In this document: positions 57,160 through 64,000 of the stretch, piece by piece
How the letters are laid out: the number at the start of each line of letters is the position of its first letter
Position numbering within the stretch: the first letter of the stretch is position 1
From: Kangiella sp. HD9-110m-PIT-SAG07
Lineage (GTDB): Bacteria > Pseudomonadota > Gammaproteobacteria > Enterobacterales > Kangiellaceae
Length of the DNA stretch: 64,000 nt
Direction of reading: 5' to 3'
Assembly: GCA_003370465.1 (NCBI GenBank)
Contig: QQTG01000005.1
Coordinates: forward strand, 1-64,000
Notes under the pieces: model-generated
What the model was told of the DNA's origin: nothing
Databases searched by the model: none
Seen by the model: only the letters and a program-made list of their open reading frames with translations
Made by a program: the position numbers and the translations under genes

Positions 57160-57816
57160 TTAATCAGCCCAGCGTCTGAGTAAGTTGTTATAACTCTTAC
57201 TTAAGCGATCGTACTGAGTGGTTTTTCCCCGTTGTTCAAGTTCTTCGGACATAGAGCACTTTAAATCGAATAAAAGTTCACGCTGCTCCGCATTCCGGAC
57301 ATGGCTTTGAATCCAGCCGACCATCGCAAGTCGCTCTCCACTACGAATAGCATTGACTCGATGTAAGTAATGGCTGGGGTAGAGAAGCAAATCTCCTCGC
57401 CCTAACTTCCAGCTTCTATCGCCGGTTGTATCTTCTATTACCAGCTCGCCGCCTTCGAAAGTATCAATATCACTCAGTCCAAGGGTGAAAGAAATGTCCG
57501 TTCTCACCTCGCCCATTAGCGCGTCGTCGATATGCAGCCCATATTCTTGGTGAGTTTGATATTGATTGACCATGACGTTAACAAATTGCTTGGCGAAAGT
57601 GGCGCTCTTAAAAACAGGGTGCTTTTTTAATTGATTTAAGAGCATGAAAAGAGCGGGTGGCTTTTCACCACGTAAACGCAGCTGGCGGTTATTTTTAACT
57701 TCTTTGGCTGCACGACCGGCAGTTTCGTGGCCATCGGTGAAGGGTTCATTTAATAACGCCTCTGTAATGACTGCTAGAGTGGTGGCTTCAACTGCGTTTT
57801 CAATATGTAAGATCAT
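57160..57816 (-). CDS. Fe(II)/2-oxoglutarate PKHD-type hydroxylase (PiuC/YbiX-like)
   Basis: A 218-residue dioxygenase. Iron ligands are His95 and Asp97 in YGLHIDDAL and His152 in YLHRVN; 2-oxoglutarate would bind Arg162 in SGERLAMVGW. RLRGEKPPALFMLL and DTFEGGELVIEDT match the PKHD hydroxylase family (PiuC, YbiX), usually beside TonB-dependent siderophore receptors and Fur-regulated. Here it diverges from a Gly/Glu-rich exported protein gene across a Fur-box-like palindrome. No receptor gene is adjacent. Confidence 0.92.
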   Translation of the reverse strand: MILHIENAVEATTLAVITEALLNEPFTDGHETAGRAAKEVKNNRQLRLRGEKPPALFMLLNQLKKHPVFKSATFAKQFVNVMVNQYQTHQEYGLHIDDALMGEVRTDISFTLGLSDIDTFEGGELVIEDTTGDRSWKLGRGDLLLYPSHYLHRVNAIRSGERLAMVGWIQSHVRNAEQRELLFDLKCSMSEELEQRGKTTQYDRLSKSYNNLLRRWAD

Positions 57817-57845
57817 GCGGTTTCAACTTTTAGTGGTTAATGTAT

Positions 57846-57860
57846 TGAGAATTATTCGCA
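57846..57860. promoter_or_regulatory. probable Fur box between divergent genes
   Basis: TGAGAAT-T-ATTCGCA matches the 7-1-7 Fur site TGATAAT-n-ATTATCA at 11 of 14 positions and pairs with itself at six of seven positions. It lies 30 bp from the dioxygenase start and 52 bp from the divergent gene, suited to repress both. Confidence 0.7.
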
Positions 57861-57911
57861 TTTGTGAAATCATAGCCAGTATATCAATATCGACCGTTAA
57901 AAGGTAACTCT

Positions 57912-58784
57912 ATGTCTGGTAATAAGTCGAGTAATAAATCTAGAAAGCATTTTGAGAAACGTAAAGTTTGGGCAGGCGTTGGCTCAGCACTATTAGTTAC
58001 TAGCGCCGTGTCGGGTGTCGCAGCTCCTGCGGATGATAGCGTACATTCAGCTGTAAGCCACAGTATCGTCAGCTTTGCAGCAGGGTCCTTGGGCGAAGGT
58101 GGTGAAGGAGAAAGCGGCGAAGGTGAGGGTGAAGGAGAAGGTAGCACTAAAGCGGACCTAGCTACCGATAACGCCGCTTACTTGGCTCGCCTTGGGCTTA
58201 TGAGAGGTCACCTTTGGGTCGGCATTAAGCTGTATCGTGAAGGCCATATAGCGATGGCTAAAACACACATGAAACATCCGAAAGATGAGCTTTATGCGGG
58301 CCTTGAGTCAGTGTTTAAAGAGCGAGGTGTAGCAGGTTTTGCAGGAGAACTGTCAACCTTGGCTGATGCAGTGAATAATGAACAAGGCACTGAAGCAGTT
58401 GAGTCGGCTTATGATGATTTGCTGAAGGCGATCACTGCAAGCGAAGGTATGGAAGCCATGAGTGCGAAAGAAGCTTTAATGAGTATAAGCCAAATGATTC
58501 GTACCGCCGCAGATGAGTACGCCATTGGTGTTAAAAAAGGTGAGATAGTGAATGTTCACGAATACCAAGATGCCTATGGTTTTACCGAGATTGCCATTGA
58601 GCGCTTGGAGCGTTTGAGTGATAAGCAAAAAGCGCAGGCTGAGAGTGACATTGTAAACACCAAGGCTTTGTTACTAGAGCTTAGAAACTTGTGGCCGACG
58701 GTTAATCCGCAGGGTAAAGTCGAAGGGGATGTTTCTCTCTTGTATGGAGCAGCGGCTAGAATTGAGTTGTCTGCTTTAAATTAA
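57912..58784 (+). CDS. exported helical protein with Gly/Glu repeat, unknown function
   Basis: A 290-residue protein with a basic N-terminus and a hydrophobic stretch (about 19-38, VWAGVGSALLVTSAVSGVAA) that acts as a signal peptide, cleaved near VAA/PAD. Residues 61-77 are a Gly-Glu run (GEGGEGESGEGEGEGEG). The rest is helical: LARLGLMRGHLWVGIKLYRE, GHIAMAKTHMKHPKDELYAG, and regular long helices, recalling helical imelysin-like iron proteins in layout only. Divergent from the PKHD dioxygenase with a Fur-like site between them, so an iron-linked role is a reasonable guess. No family recognised. Confidence 0.72.
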   Translation: MSGNKSSNKSRKHFEKRKVWAGVGSALLVTSAVSGVAAPADDSVHSAVSHSIVSFAAGSLGEGGEGESGEGEGEGEGSTKADLATDNAAYLARLGLMRGHLWVGIKLYREGHIAMAKTHMKHPKDELYAGLESVFKERGVAGFAGELSTLADAVNNEQGTEAVESAYDDLLKAITASEGMEAMSAKEALMSISQMIRTAADEYAIGVKKGEIVNVHEYQDAYGFTEIAIERLERLSDKQKAQAESDIVNTKALLLELRNLWPTVNPQGKVEGDVSLLYGAAARIELSALN

Positions 58785-58825
58785 GACAAAAGATTGAGAC
58801 AGTTAGAGAATTCACAACTATCGAT

Positions 58826-58848
58826 TAAACCGCCTTCGGGCGGTTTTT
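58826..58848 (+). terminator. intrinsic terminator after the Gly/Glu-rich protein gene
   Basis: AAACCGCC-TTCG-GGCGGTTTTTT; same core as the cox terminator. Confidence 0.88.
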
Positions 58849-58968
58849 TGCAATAAGAAGAGTGAATTAGTGTTGAGTAATTGTAGTTAGAGTAAGTCAG
58901 GTGCAGGAGAAGGAAGGCTATTTGCCTGTTCCAAGGGATCGTGGGCCATTAAAGACTGCAAAATTTTC

Positions 58969-59970
58969 CTAATCAATCAGTGTTAGCGCTTCCTTGGCGA
59001 TAAAATCATCAAGCCAACTTCGGAGCTTGCGATCTGTAATGTAGCCACAGTGGCCGCCGTATTGAGTCAGGTATTTGGTAAAGCATGGATTGTCGGGTAG
59101 CGAGTAAATATCTTTATACTCAATAATAGGATCGTCCTGGCTCATCAAGACTGTCGTAGGTGTGGAAACATTGTTCAGGCGGTCTCCACAAATATTGTAG
59201 CCATCGAAGTAATCATTAATCGTTTTATAATCACCATAGTATTGCACTAGCTTTTCCGTCAGCTCTCGCATCGAATCAGTTTTCAGGTCATCCTCTAAAT
59301 CGTAAATATCAGGGAATAATTCCTGCTTCTTTCGGATCGATCGCTTCCATTTCAGCATAAAGTATTTAATGTATAGCGATATACTGGTTTCGAGCTTAAT
59401 CAGAATATCGGCGGGATCAAGAGCAGGGCAAATAGCCACTGTTTTATTCAACTTGATGCCGGCTTGTTGTGCTTTATTAGTGACTCGAAGGGCAAAATTA
59501 CCACCGAGTGAAAAGCCACAGAGAAAAGTCTTTGTCGGCTGCAGGCGTTGCTGGATGGTGGCAACGGCTTGCACCACTTCATCAATTCGGTTGGAATGGA
59601 ATAGATCGGTGTTAAGGTGATGACTGCTACCATGGTCGCGAAGGTTCAACCTAACTACATTAAAGCCGAGTTGATACAAAGTGTGGGCCGTAGACAGTTG
59701 ATACAAAGATTCATGACTTCCTTCCCAGCCGTGAATCAAAATCGCTAATGGAGCTTGCGCAGAACTTTTTGCTAACGCAGTAAAGCTTTGTAAGCGGACG
59801 CCATCTTCGCACTGAATAATATCCTCTTTGCTATTTTCTATTAATCTGCGAGCGCGCTTTTTTAAGCTTTTTCGTCTAAGCTTAACGGTTGCTAACAGAG
59901 ACTGGACATGAGTATTGCGCGCCCAGCGAGGGACAGGGAATGAAATGTTTTTAACGGACTCTTGAGACAT
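58969..59970 (-). CDS. YheT-family alpha/beta hydrolase
   Basis: A 333-residue serine hydrolase of the YheT/ABHD1-3 kind. Oxyanion region ILIHGWEGSHESLYQL, nucleophile Ser154 in LCGFSLGGNFALRV, acid Asp in MSQDDPII, and catalytic His in YGGHCGYI. The family N-terminal motif reads FPVPRWARNTHVQSLL. It may act on esters or lipids; substrate unknown. It is a single-gene unit about 80 bp downstream of the HD-GYP gene on the same strand. Confidence 0.9.
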   Translation of the reverse strand: MSQESVKNISFPVPRWARNTHVQSLLATVKLRRKSLKKRARRLIENSKEDIIQCEDGVRLQSFTALAKSSAQAPLAILIHGWEGSHESLYQLSTAHTLYQLGFNVVRLNLRDHGSSHHLNTDLFHSNRIDEVVQAVATIQQRLQPTKTFLCGFSLGGNFALRVTNKAQQAGIKLNKTVAICPALDPADILIKLETSISLYIKYFMLKWKRSIRKKQELFPDIYDLEDDLKTDSMRELTEKLVQYYGDYKTINDYFDGYNICGDRLNNVSTPTTVLMSQDDPIIEYKDIYSLPDNPCFTKYLTQYGGHCGYITDRKLRSWLDDFIAKEALTLID

Positions 59971-60052
59971 TAGACAGCAGCGATATTTTAGAATCTGCTT
60001 ACTCTAGGCTAATCAAATCATGATTACAAATGAAGAATAGGGTTGAGAAGAG

Positions 60053-61381
60053 TTAGGCAACGCCTTTAATGCCTTGGATAAACGATTCTAAATCAAACTC
60101 AATTTCGGTATCAGCAAGTGTTTTAGTAATACGAAGAGGCTGACCATCATCGCCTTTAGGGTGTTTGGTCAAGTCAATTGCTTTTGGCTGGATTCGTTGT
60201 TTATTCGAGTCGGTAACCAACTCTACCACTGGCTCAAGTTTGTTGTTTTCATTAACGGACAATACCACACCAACTTGTCCTGTATTGAGCTCCACCAAAC
60301 TGCCCACAGGGTAGACACCAACCATCTGAATAAAGAGTTTAATTAATTGCTCGTCGTAGAGATCGCCTTGCCCTTTATACAGCTGTGATAATGCTTTAGA
60401 AGGCGACATGCCTTTGCGGTAGCAACGATCGCTAATCATGGCGTCATAGCTATCTACAATCGCGATAATTCTGTCGTAGGTGGATAAGAGTTCGGACGAG
60501 ACCTTGCGAGGGTAGCCTCGGCCATTCATGCGCTCATGATGGTTGTAAGCGGCGGTACAGACTTGTTCATCAATCCCTCCGTGATTGCGCAAGAATACAT
60601 AGCCTAAAACCGTATGCTCTTTAACAATTTTATATTCATCTTCGGTAAGTGGGCCTTCTTTATTCAGAATATGTTGCGGCACCTTCATTTTTCCCACATC
60701 GTGTAACATACCGCAAAGACCAAGCAGTTCTAACTCTTTGCGCGGAAGCTGGAGGTATTTACCAAAAGCTATGGATAGAATACCGACACGGACACAATGT
60801 TCTGCGGTATATTCGTCTTTATTTTTAATTTTAGATAGCCAAAACATAGCGGTTTCATCGCTGAGGATACTGTCAACACAACTAGAAACGAGCTCTTTCG
60901 ATCCTTCTATATCAATTTTGCTATCGCGCTGAACGTCGTGCATTAGTGTATTAATATGCTTATGGGATTTGTCGAAAGCTTTTTGTGCTTTTGGCATTTC
61001 TTCTCTTAGGCTTACACTGGCTTGTTGGGGGGTTAAGTTCGGCTTTTTGTAGATGGGTTTACGCTTTTTATTGACCAGTTGTTGCGCGTAAATGGTTTTA
61101 TAAGAGTGGTAGTCAATGAAAACGTGCTGGCAGTATTTGCGTAATAAGTCGATCTCTTTTTCAGACTCAATAGTGACTTCCTGAAACATAACCGGAACAT
61201 CGGTCCAAGGGCGGTCCAGCTCTACAACAGTCATGCCTTTGGTTAGCTTTGCGACAGGAATTTTCTTCTTTTCGAGTTTATGCGAGGTGATTTTACGTGA
61301 GGTAATAGGAGGAGGAGAAGCCGCTTTCCGTGCTCCTATGTTAGATTTAATACCTAAAAAGTTTAATAATGATCCAAACAT
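60053..61381 (-). CDS. HD-GYP domain cyclic-di-GMP phosphodiesterase
   Basis: A 442-residue protein from the ATG at 61381 (AAGGA upstream; a more distal in-frame start is less likely). The N-terminal DUF3391 region (KIPVAKLTKGMTVVELDRPW) is followed by an HD-GYP domain with metal ligands His195, His227-Asp228 (CGMLHDVGKMKVP) and His281-His282-Glu283, and the GYP motif 289-291 in HHERMNGRGYP. HD-GYP enzymes hydrolyse c-di-GMP, which controls biofilm and motility. All key residues are intact, so it is probably active. Divergent from the nuo operon. Confidence 0.93.
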   Translation of the reverse strand: MFGSLLNFLGIKSNIGARKAASPPPITSRKITSHKLEKKKIPVAKLTKGMTVVELDRPWTDVPVMFQEVTIESEKEIDLLRKYCQHVFIDYHSYKTIYAQQLVNKKRKPIYKKPNLTPQQASVSLREEMPKAQKAFDKSHKHINTLMHDVQRDSKIDIEGSKELVSSCVDSILSDETAMFWLSKIKNKDEYTAEHCVRVGILSIAFGKYLQLPRKELELLGLCGMLHDVGKMKVPQHILNKEGPLTEDEYKIVKEHTVLGYVFLRNHGGIDEQVCTAAYNHHERMNGRGYPRKVSSELLSTYDRIIAIVDSYDAMISDRCYRKGMSPSKALSQLYKGQGDLYDEQLIKLFIQMVGVYPVGSLVELNTGQVGVVLSVNENNKLEPVVELVTDSNKQRIQPKAIDLTKHPKGDDGQPLRITKTLADTEIEFDLESFIQGIKGVA

Positions 61382-61641
61382 GGTCCTTATTTCACTACCT
61401 CCAATAACCATCTTAATCAATCGAAGCAAATTTGCAATAAAAAGTGAGGCTGTTCACAAAAATGTACATTTATTAGGGCAAGTTACTGCTCGGTTCTTGG
61501 AAAGTTACTGAAAACTATTGGTGGTGTTGATTGCGGATAACAAACATCACTAGCCAAAGTAAAAATCTACTGGTAAGGTATTCGGTGTAAATGCCTAAAT
61601 ATTATTGATTTATAACAAGTTAGGGCAAACAACTAAGACCT

Positions 61642-61998
61642 ATGATAGAACAATACGCACCCATTCTTGTCTTCATCCTTATAGGCTTGCTATTTGGAGG
61701 TGGGTTGCTTTTGGTTGGCTATTTTGCCAGCCCGACGAAACCTAGCGAAGCTAAGAATAAACCTTTTGAGTGCGGCTTCGATGCGTTCGAAGACTCCCGC
61801 ATGAAATTTGACGTGCGTTTCTATCTGGTAGCTATTCTCTTCATCATATTTGATCTCGAAATCGCTTTTTTGTTTCCATGGGCGGTAGTGCTTGATGACA
61901 TTGGTTGGTTCGGCTTAATTTCGATGAGCGTGTTCCTGCTACTGTTATTAGTCGGCTTCGCTTATGAATGGAAAAAAGGCGCATTAGAGTGGGAGTAA
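61642..61998 (+). CDS. nuoA: NADH-quinone oxidoreductase subunit A
   Basis: A 118-residue membrane subunit with three helices. NuoA signatures are [40 protein letters not shown] and [11 protein letters not shown]. It heads nuoABCD of respiratory complex I, 3 bp before nuoB. Upstream to 61382 is a 260-bp region shared with the divergent HD-GYP gene, where no clear promoter was found. Confidence 0.96.
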   Translation: MIEQYAPILVFILIGLLFGGGLLLVGYFASPTKPSEAKNKPFECGFDAFEDSRMKFDVRFYLVAILFIIFDLEIAFLFPWAVVLDDIGWFGLISMSVFLLLLLVGFAYEWKKGALEWE

Positions 61999-62001
61999 TG
62001 C

Positions 62002-62562
62002 ATGGGTTTAGAGGAACAATTAAATAGCGACGGATTTGTAACCACCAGCATTCAAGACTTGTTGGATTGGGCGCGCACAGGATCGATGTGGCCGGTGACT
62101 TTCGGATTGGCGTGTTGTGCCATTGAAATGATGCACGCTGGAGCGGCTCGTTACGATATGGACCGTTTTGGTGTGATTTTTCGCCCTAGCCCTCGCCAGT
62201 CGGATGTCATGATCGTTGCAGGTACTCTGACCAATAAAATGGCACCGGCTTTACGCCGAGTTTATGATCAGATGCCAGATCCGAAATGGGTAATCTCCAT
62301 GGGCTCATGTGCTAATGGTGGTGGCTATTACCATTATTCCTATTCAGTCGTTCGCGGTTGTGACCGTATTATCCCTGTTGATATTTATGTACCCGGCTGT
62401 CCTCCGACTGCTGAGGCATTGCTGTATGGCATTATCCAATTACAAAATAAAATTAAAAGACAAACCGTTATTGCTCGTCATTCGCGTAAAAACGGACAGC
62501 AAGATTCTAATCAAAAAACGCCAGAGAATTCGTCGAAAGACAGTGAGGTGACGAGTGTCTGA
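62002..62562 (+). CDS. nuoB: NADH-quinone oxidoreductase subunit B
   Basis: A 186-residue subunit that holds iron-sulfur cluster N2. Four cysteine ligands are visible: Cys38-Cys39 in [13 protein letters not shown], Cys103 in [10 protein letters not shown], and Cys133 in [13 protein letters not shown]. The C-terminal tail is polar and longer than usual. It overlaps nuoC by 8 nt. Confidence 0.96.
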   Translation: MGLEEQLNSDGFVTTSIQDLLDWARTGSMWPVTFGLACCAIEMMHAGAARYDMDRFGVIFRPSPRQSDVMIVAGTLTNKMAPALRRVYDQMPDPKWVISMGSCANGGGYYHYSYSVVRGCDRIIPVDIYVPGCPPTAEALLYGIIQLQNKIKRQTVIARHSRKNGQQDSNQKTPENSSKDSEVTSV

Positions 62563-63247
62563 AGCGTTAGTGAAGCAGCTTGGTGAAATATTTGAAGATT
62601 CGCTGGTTGCTTGCGAAGAAGCGTTAGGCGAGGTAACCATTGAAGTGGGCAAGGCTGACTTGCTTGATATCTGTTCTCAGCTACGTGACCAGGATGAATT
62701 ATCTTTTGAGCAGCTGATAGATGTTACGGTGGTGGATTATTTAACCTACGGCCAAGACGAGTGGGCGACGACTGAGGCGACCGGAGCTGGGTTTAGCCGT
62801 GGTCGAGAAGAGAATCACCCAGTAAAAAAAGCTTGGCAGCGAGAGCGCTTTGCAGTGGTCTATCATCTATTATCCATCGCTCATAACCGCCGTATTCGGG
62901 TGAAATGTTTTATCAAAGAAAACCGTCCGACAATTCCTTCTGTTATTGATGTGTGGGCTAGCGCAAACTGGTATGAACGAGAAGCGTTTGATTTGTTTGG
63001 GATTCTGTTTGAAGGCCACCCTGACTTACGACGTATCATGACGGACTATGGTTTTGTGGGACATCCTTTCCGTAAAGATTTTCCGCTAATTGGCAACGTC
63101 GAGTTACGTTTTGATGCAAAGCAAAACCGTTGTGTTTATGAACCTGTTTCGATTGAACCTAGAGTGTTGGTACCTCGTGTGATTCGTAAGAGTAAAGACG
63201 AAACTATTTATGTTGCTGCTCCTGAGCAAGGAGGGCGTGATGGCTGA
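62555..63247 (+). CDS. nuoC: NADH-quinone oxidoreductase subunit C
   Basis: A 230-residue peripheral-arm subunit starting with GTG inside the end of nuoB. Signature: [40 protein letters not shown] and [13 protein letters not shown]. Unlike in E. coli it is separate from NuoD, which it overlaps by 8 nt. Confidence 0.95.
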   Translation: MSEALVKQLGEIFEDSLVACEEALGEVTIEVGKADLLDICSQLRDQDELSFEQLIDVTVVDYLTYGQDEWATTEATGAGFSRGREENHPVKKAWQRERFAVVYHLLSIAHNRRIRVKCFIKENRPTIPSVIDVWASANWYEREAFDLFGILFEGHPDLRRIMTDYGFVGHPFRKDFPLIGNVELRFDAKQNRCVYEPVSIEPRVLVPRVIRKSKDETIYVAAPEQGGRDG

Positions 63248-64000
63248 GATTCGTAACTATACCGTTAATTTTGGCCCGCAACACCCGGCGGCACATGGTG
63301 TTTTGCGATTAATTTTAGAAATGGATGGCGAAACTGTTGTTCGAGCAGACCCCCACGTCGGTTTATTGCATCGTGCCACAGAGAAATTAGCGGAGAGCAA
63401 GCCTTACAATCAAAGTATCGGCTACATGGATCGTCTGGATTATGTGTCCATGATGTCCAACGAACATGCTTATGTCATGGCCATTGAAAAGCTGATGGGC
63501 ATTACGCCACCGAAACGAGCTCAGTATATTCGAGTTATGTTTGCTGAAATTACTCGTATCCTCAATCACTTAATGTGGCTTGGGGCGCATGGTCTAGATA
63601 TAGGGGCAATGACCGTATTCTTATACACTTTCCGAGAGCGTGAAACCTTAATGGATGCGTATGAGGCGGTGAGTGGCGCTCGCATGCACGCGACCTATTT
63701 CCGTCCGGGAGGTGTTTATCGTGACTTGCCTGAAACCATGCCGCAGTATAAAGAATCACCGTTTACTGATAAGAAAAAAGCTGACGACCTCAATGCTAAC
63801 CGCCAAGGTTCCTTGTTGGATTATTTATGGGACTTTACGGAAAAATTCCCAGACTGTATCAGTGATTATGAGAGTCTATTAACGGAAAATCGAATTTGGA
63901 AACAACGTACGGTTGGCGTAGGTATTGTGCCGGCGGATCGAGCGTTACAGCTGGGCTTTAGCGGACCAATGTTACGGGGTTCAGGTATTGAGTGGGATTT
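63240..64000 (+). CDS. nuoD: NADH-quinone oxidoreductase subunit D (partial, cut by window end)
   Basis: The first 253 codons of a quinone-site subunit: [54 protein letters not shown], and [19 protein letters not shown]. The Gly-Pro-Gln-His-Pro motif lines the quinone pocket. The gene runs past base 64000, so the C-terminal part is missing from view. GGAGGG lies before the ATG. Confidence 0.95.
   Translation, partial: MAEIRNYTVNFGPQHPAAHGVLRLILEMDGETVVRADPHVGLLHRATEKLAESKPYNQSIGYMDRLDYVSMMSNEHAYVMAIEKLMGITPPKRAQYIRVMFAEITRILNHLMWLGAHGLDIGAMTVFLYTFRERETLMDAYEAVSGARMHATYFRPGGVYRDLPETMPQYKESPFTDKKKADDLNANRQGSLLDYLWDFTEKFPDCISDYESLLTENRIWKQRTVGVGIVPADRALQLGFSGPMLRGSGIEWD

Overview
The window is a chromosomal stretch of an aerobic, probably marine gammaproteobacterium. 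The separate nuoC and nuoD genes, the Pseudomonas-type order aroQ-accB-accC-prmA-DUF3426-dusB-fis-purH-purD, the dsbD-cutA-fxsA-groSL block, ubiquinone hydroxylase Coq7, a caa3-type oxidase and Chp-type twitching chemotaxis genes all fit this. Moderate to low GC and overall content resemble Kangiella, but that genus call is inference from gene content only. No rRNA, tRNA, CRISPR array, prophage or intact insertion sequence was seen. Most of the DNA is ordinary core genome.

Layout. 1-8.0 kb: end of a pilus chemotaxis operon (giant ChpA-like kinase, CheB-like and CheW-like proteins). 8.0-10.2 kb: rsmE and bioA. 10.5-11.8 kb: a small unusual cassette (secreted Cys-rich peptide, membrane-anchored glutaredoxin-like protein, membrane-anchored protein with a Cys-x4-Cys domain). 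11.9-14.5 kb: metK-ahcY, the methyl cycle pair. 14.7-18.6 kb: voltage-gated K+ channel, coq7, Ycf46-like AAA ATPase, GST-like protein. 18.6-22.0 kb: ydbH-ynbE-ydbL, an envelope lipid-transport set. 22.1-31.6 kb: the conserved purine/tRNA/ribosome/fatty acid block on the minus strand, interrupted by one plus-strand SIMPL gene. 31.6-37.0 kb: a response regulator / LysM-FecR protein / CHASE2 histidine kinase system behind a leader with a mini-ORF and a 19-bp tandem repeat. 37-43.2 kb: EamA transporter, dsbD, cutA, fxsA and groESL. 43.2-48.2 kb: a long near-palindrome, two small envelope proteins, carbonic anhydrase, an unknown protein, a PstS-OmpA fusion and a thioesterase. 48.3-52.0 kb: vWA lipoprotein / ECF sigma / membrane protein. 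52.2-56.5 kb: cytochrome c oxidase. 56.7-61.4 kb: XRE regulator, PKHD dioxygenase, Gly/Glu-rich exported protein, YheT-like hydrolase, HD-GYP phosphodiesterase. 61.6 kb to the end: nuoABCD, with nuoD cut by the window edge.

The best regulatory sites read directly from sequence are: a CIRCE operator (HrcA site) overlapping a sigma32-type promoter before groES; a PhoB box with correctly placed -10 before the PstS-OmpA gene; and a Fur-box-like palindrome between the divergent PKHD dioxygenase and Gly/Glu-rich genes.

The least explained material is: (1) the Cys-rich peptide/thioredoxin-fold cassette, whose third protein shares an ungapped 88-residue C-terminal domain frame with a second protein at 43.9-44.6 kb; (2) the vWA/ECF locus, in which two non-receptor proteins carry three copies of the VTGSR(L/I)K motif normally found near the N-terminus of TonB-dependent receptors; and (3) the roughly 126-bp near-palindrome behind groEL.
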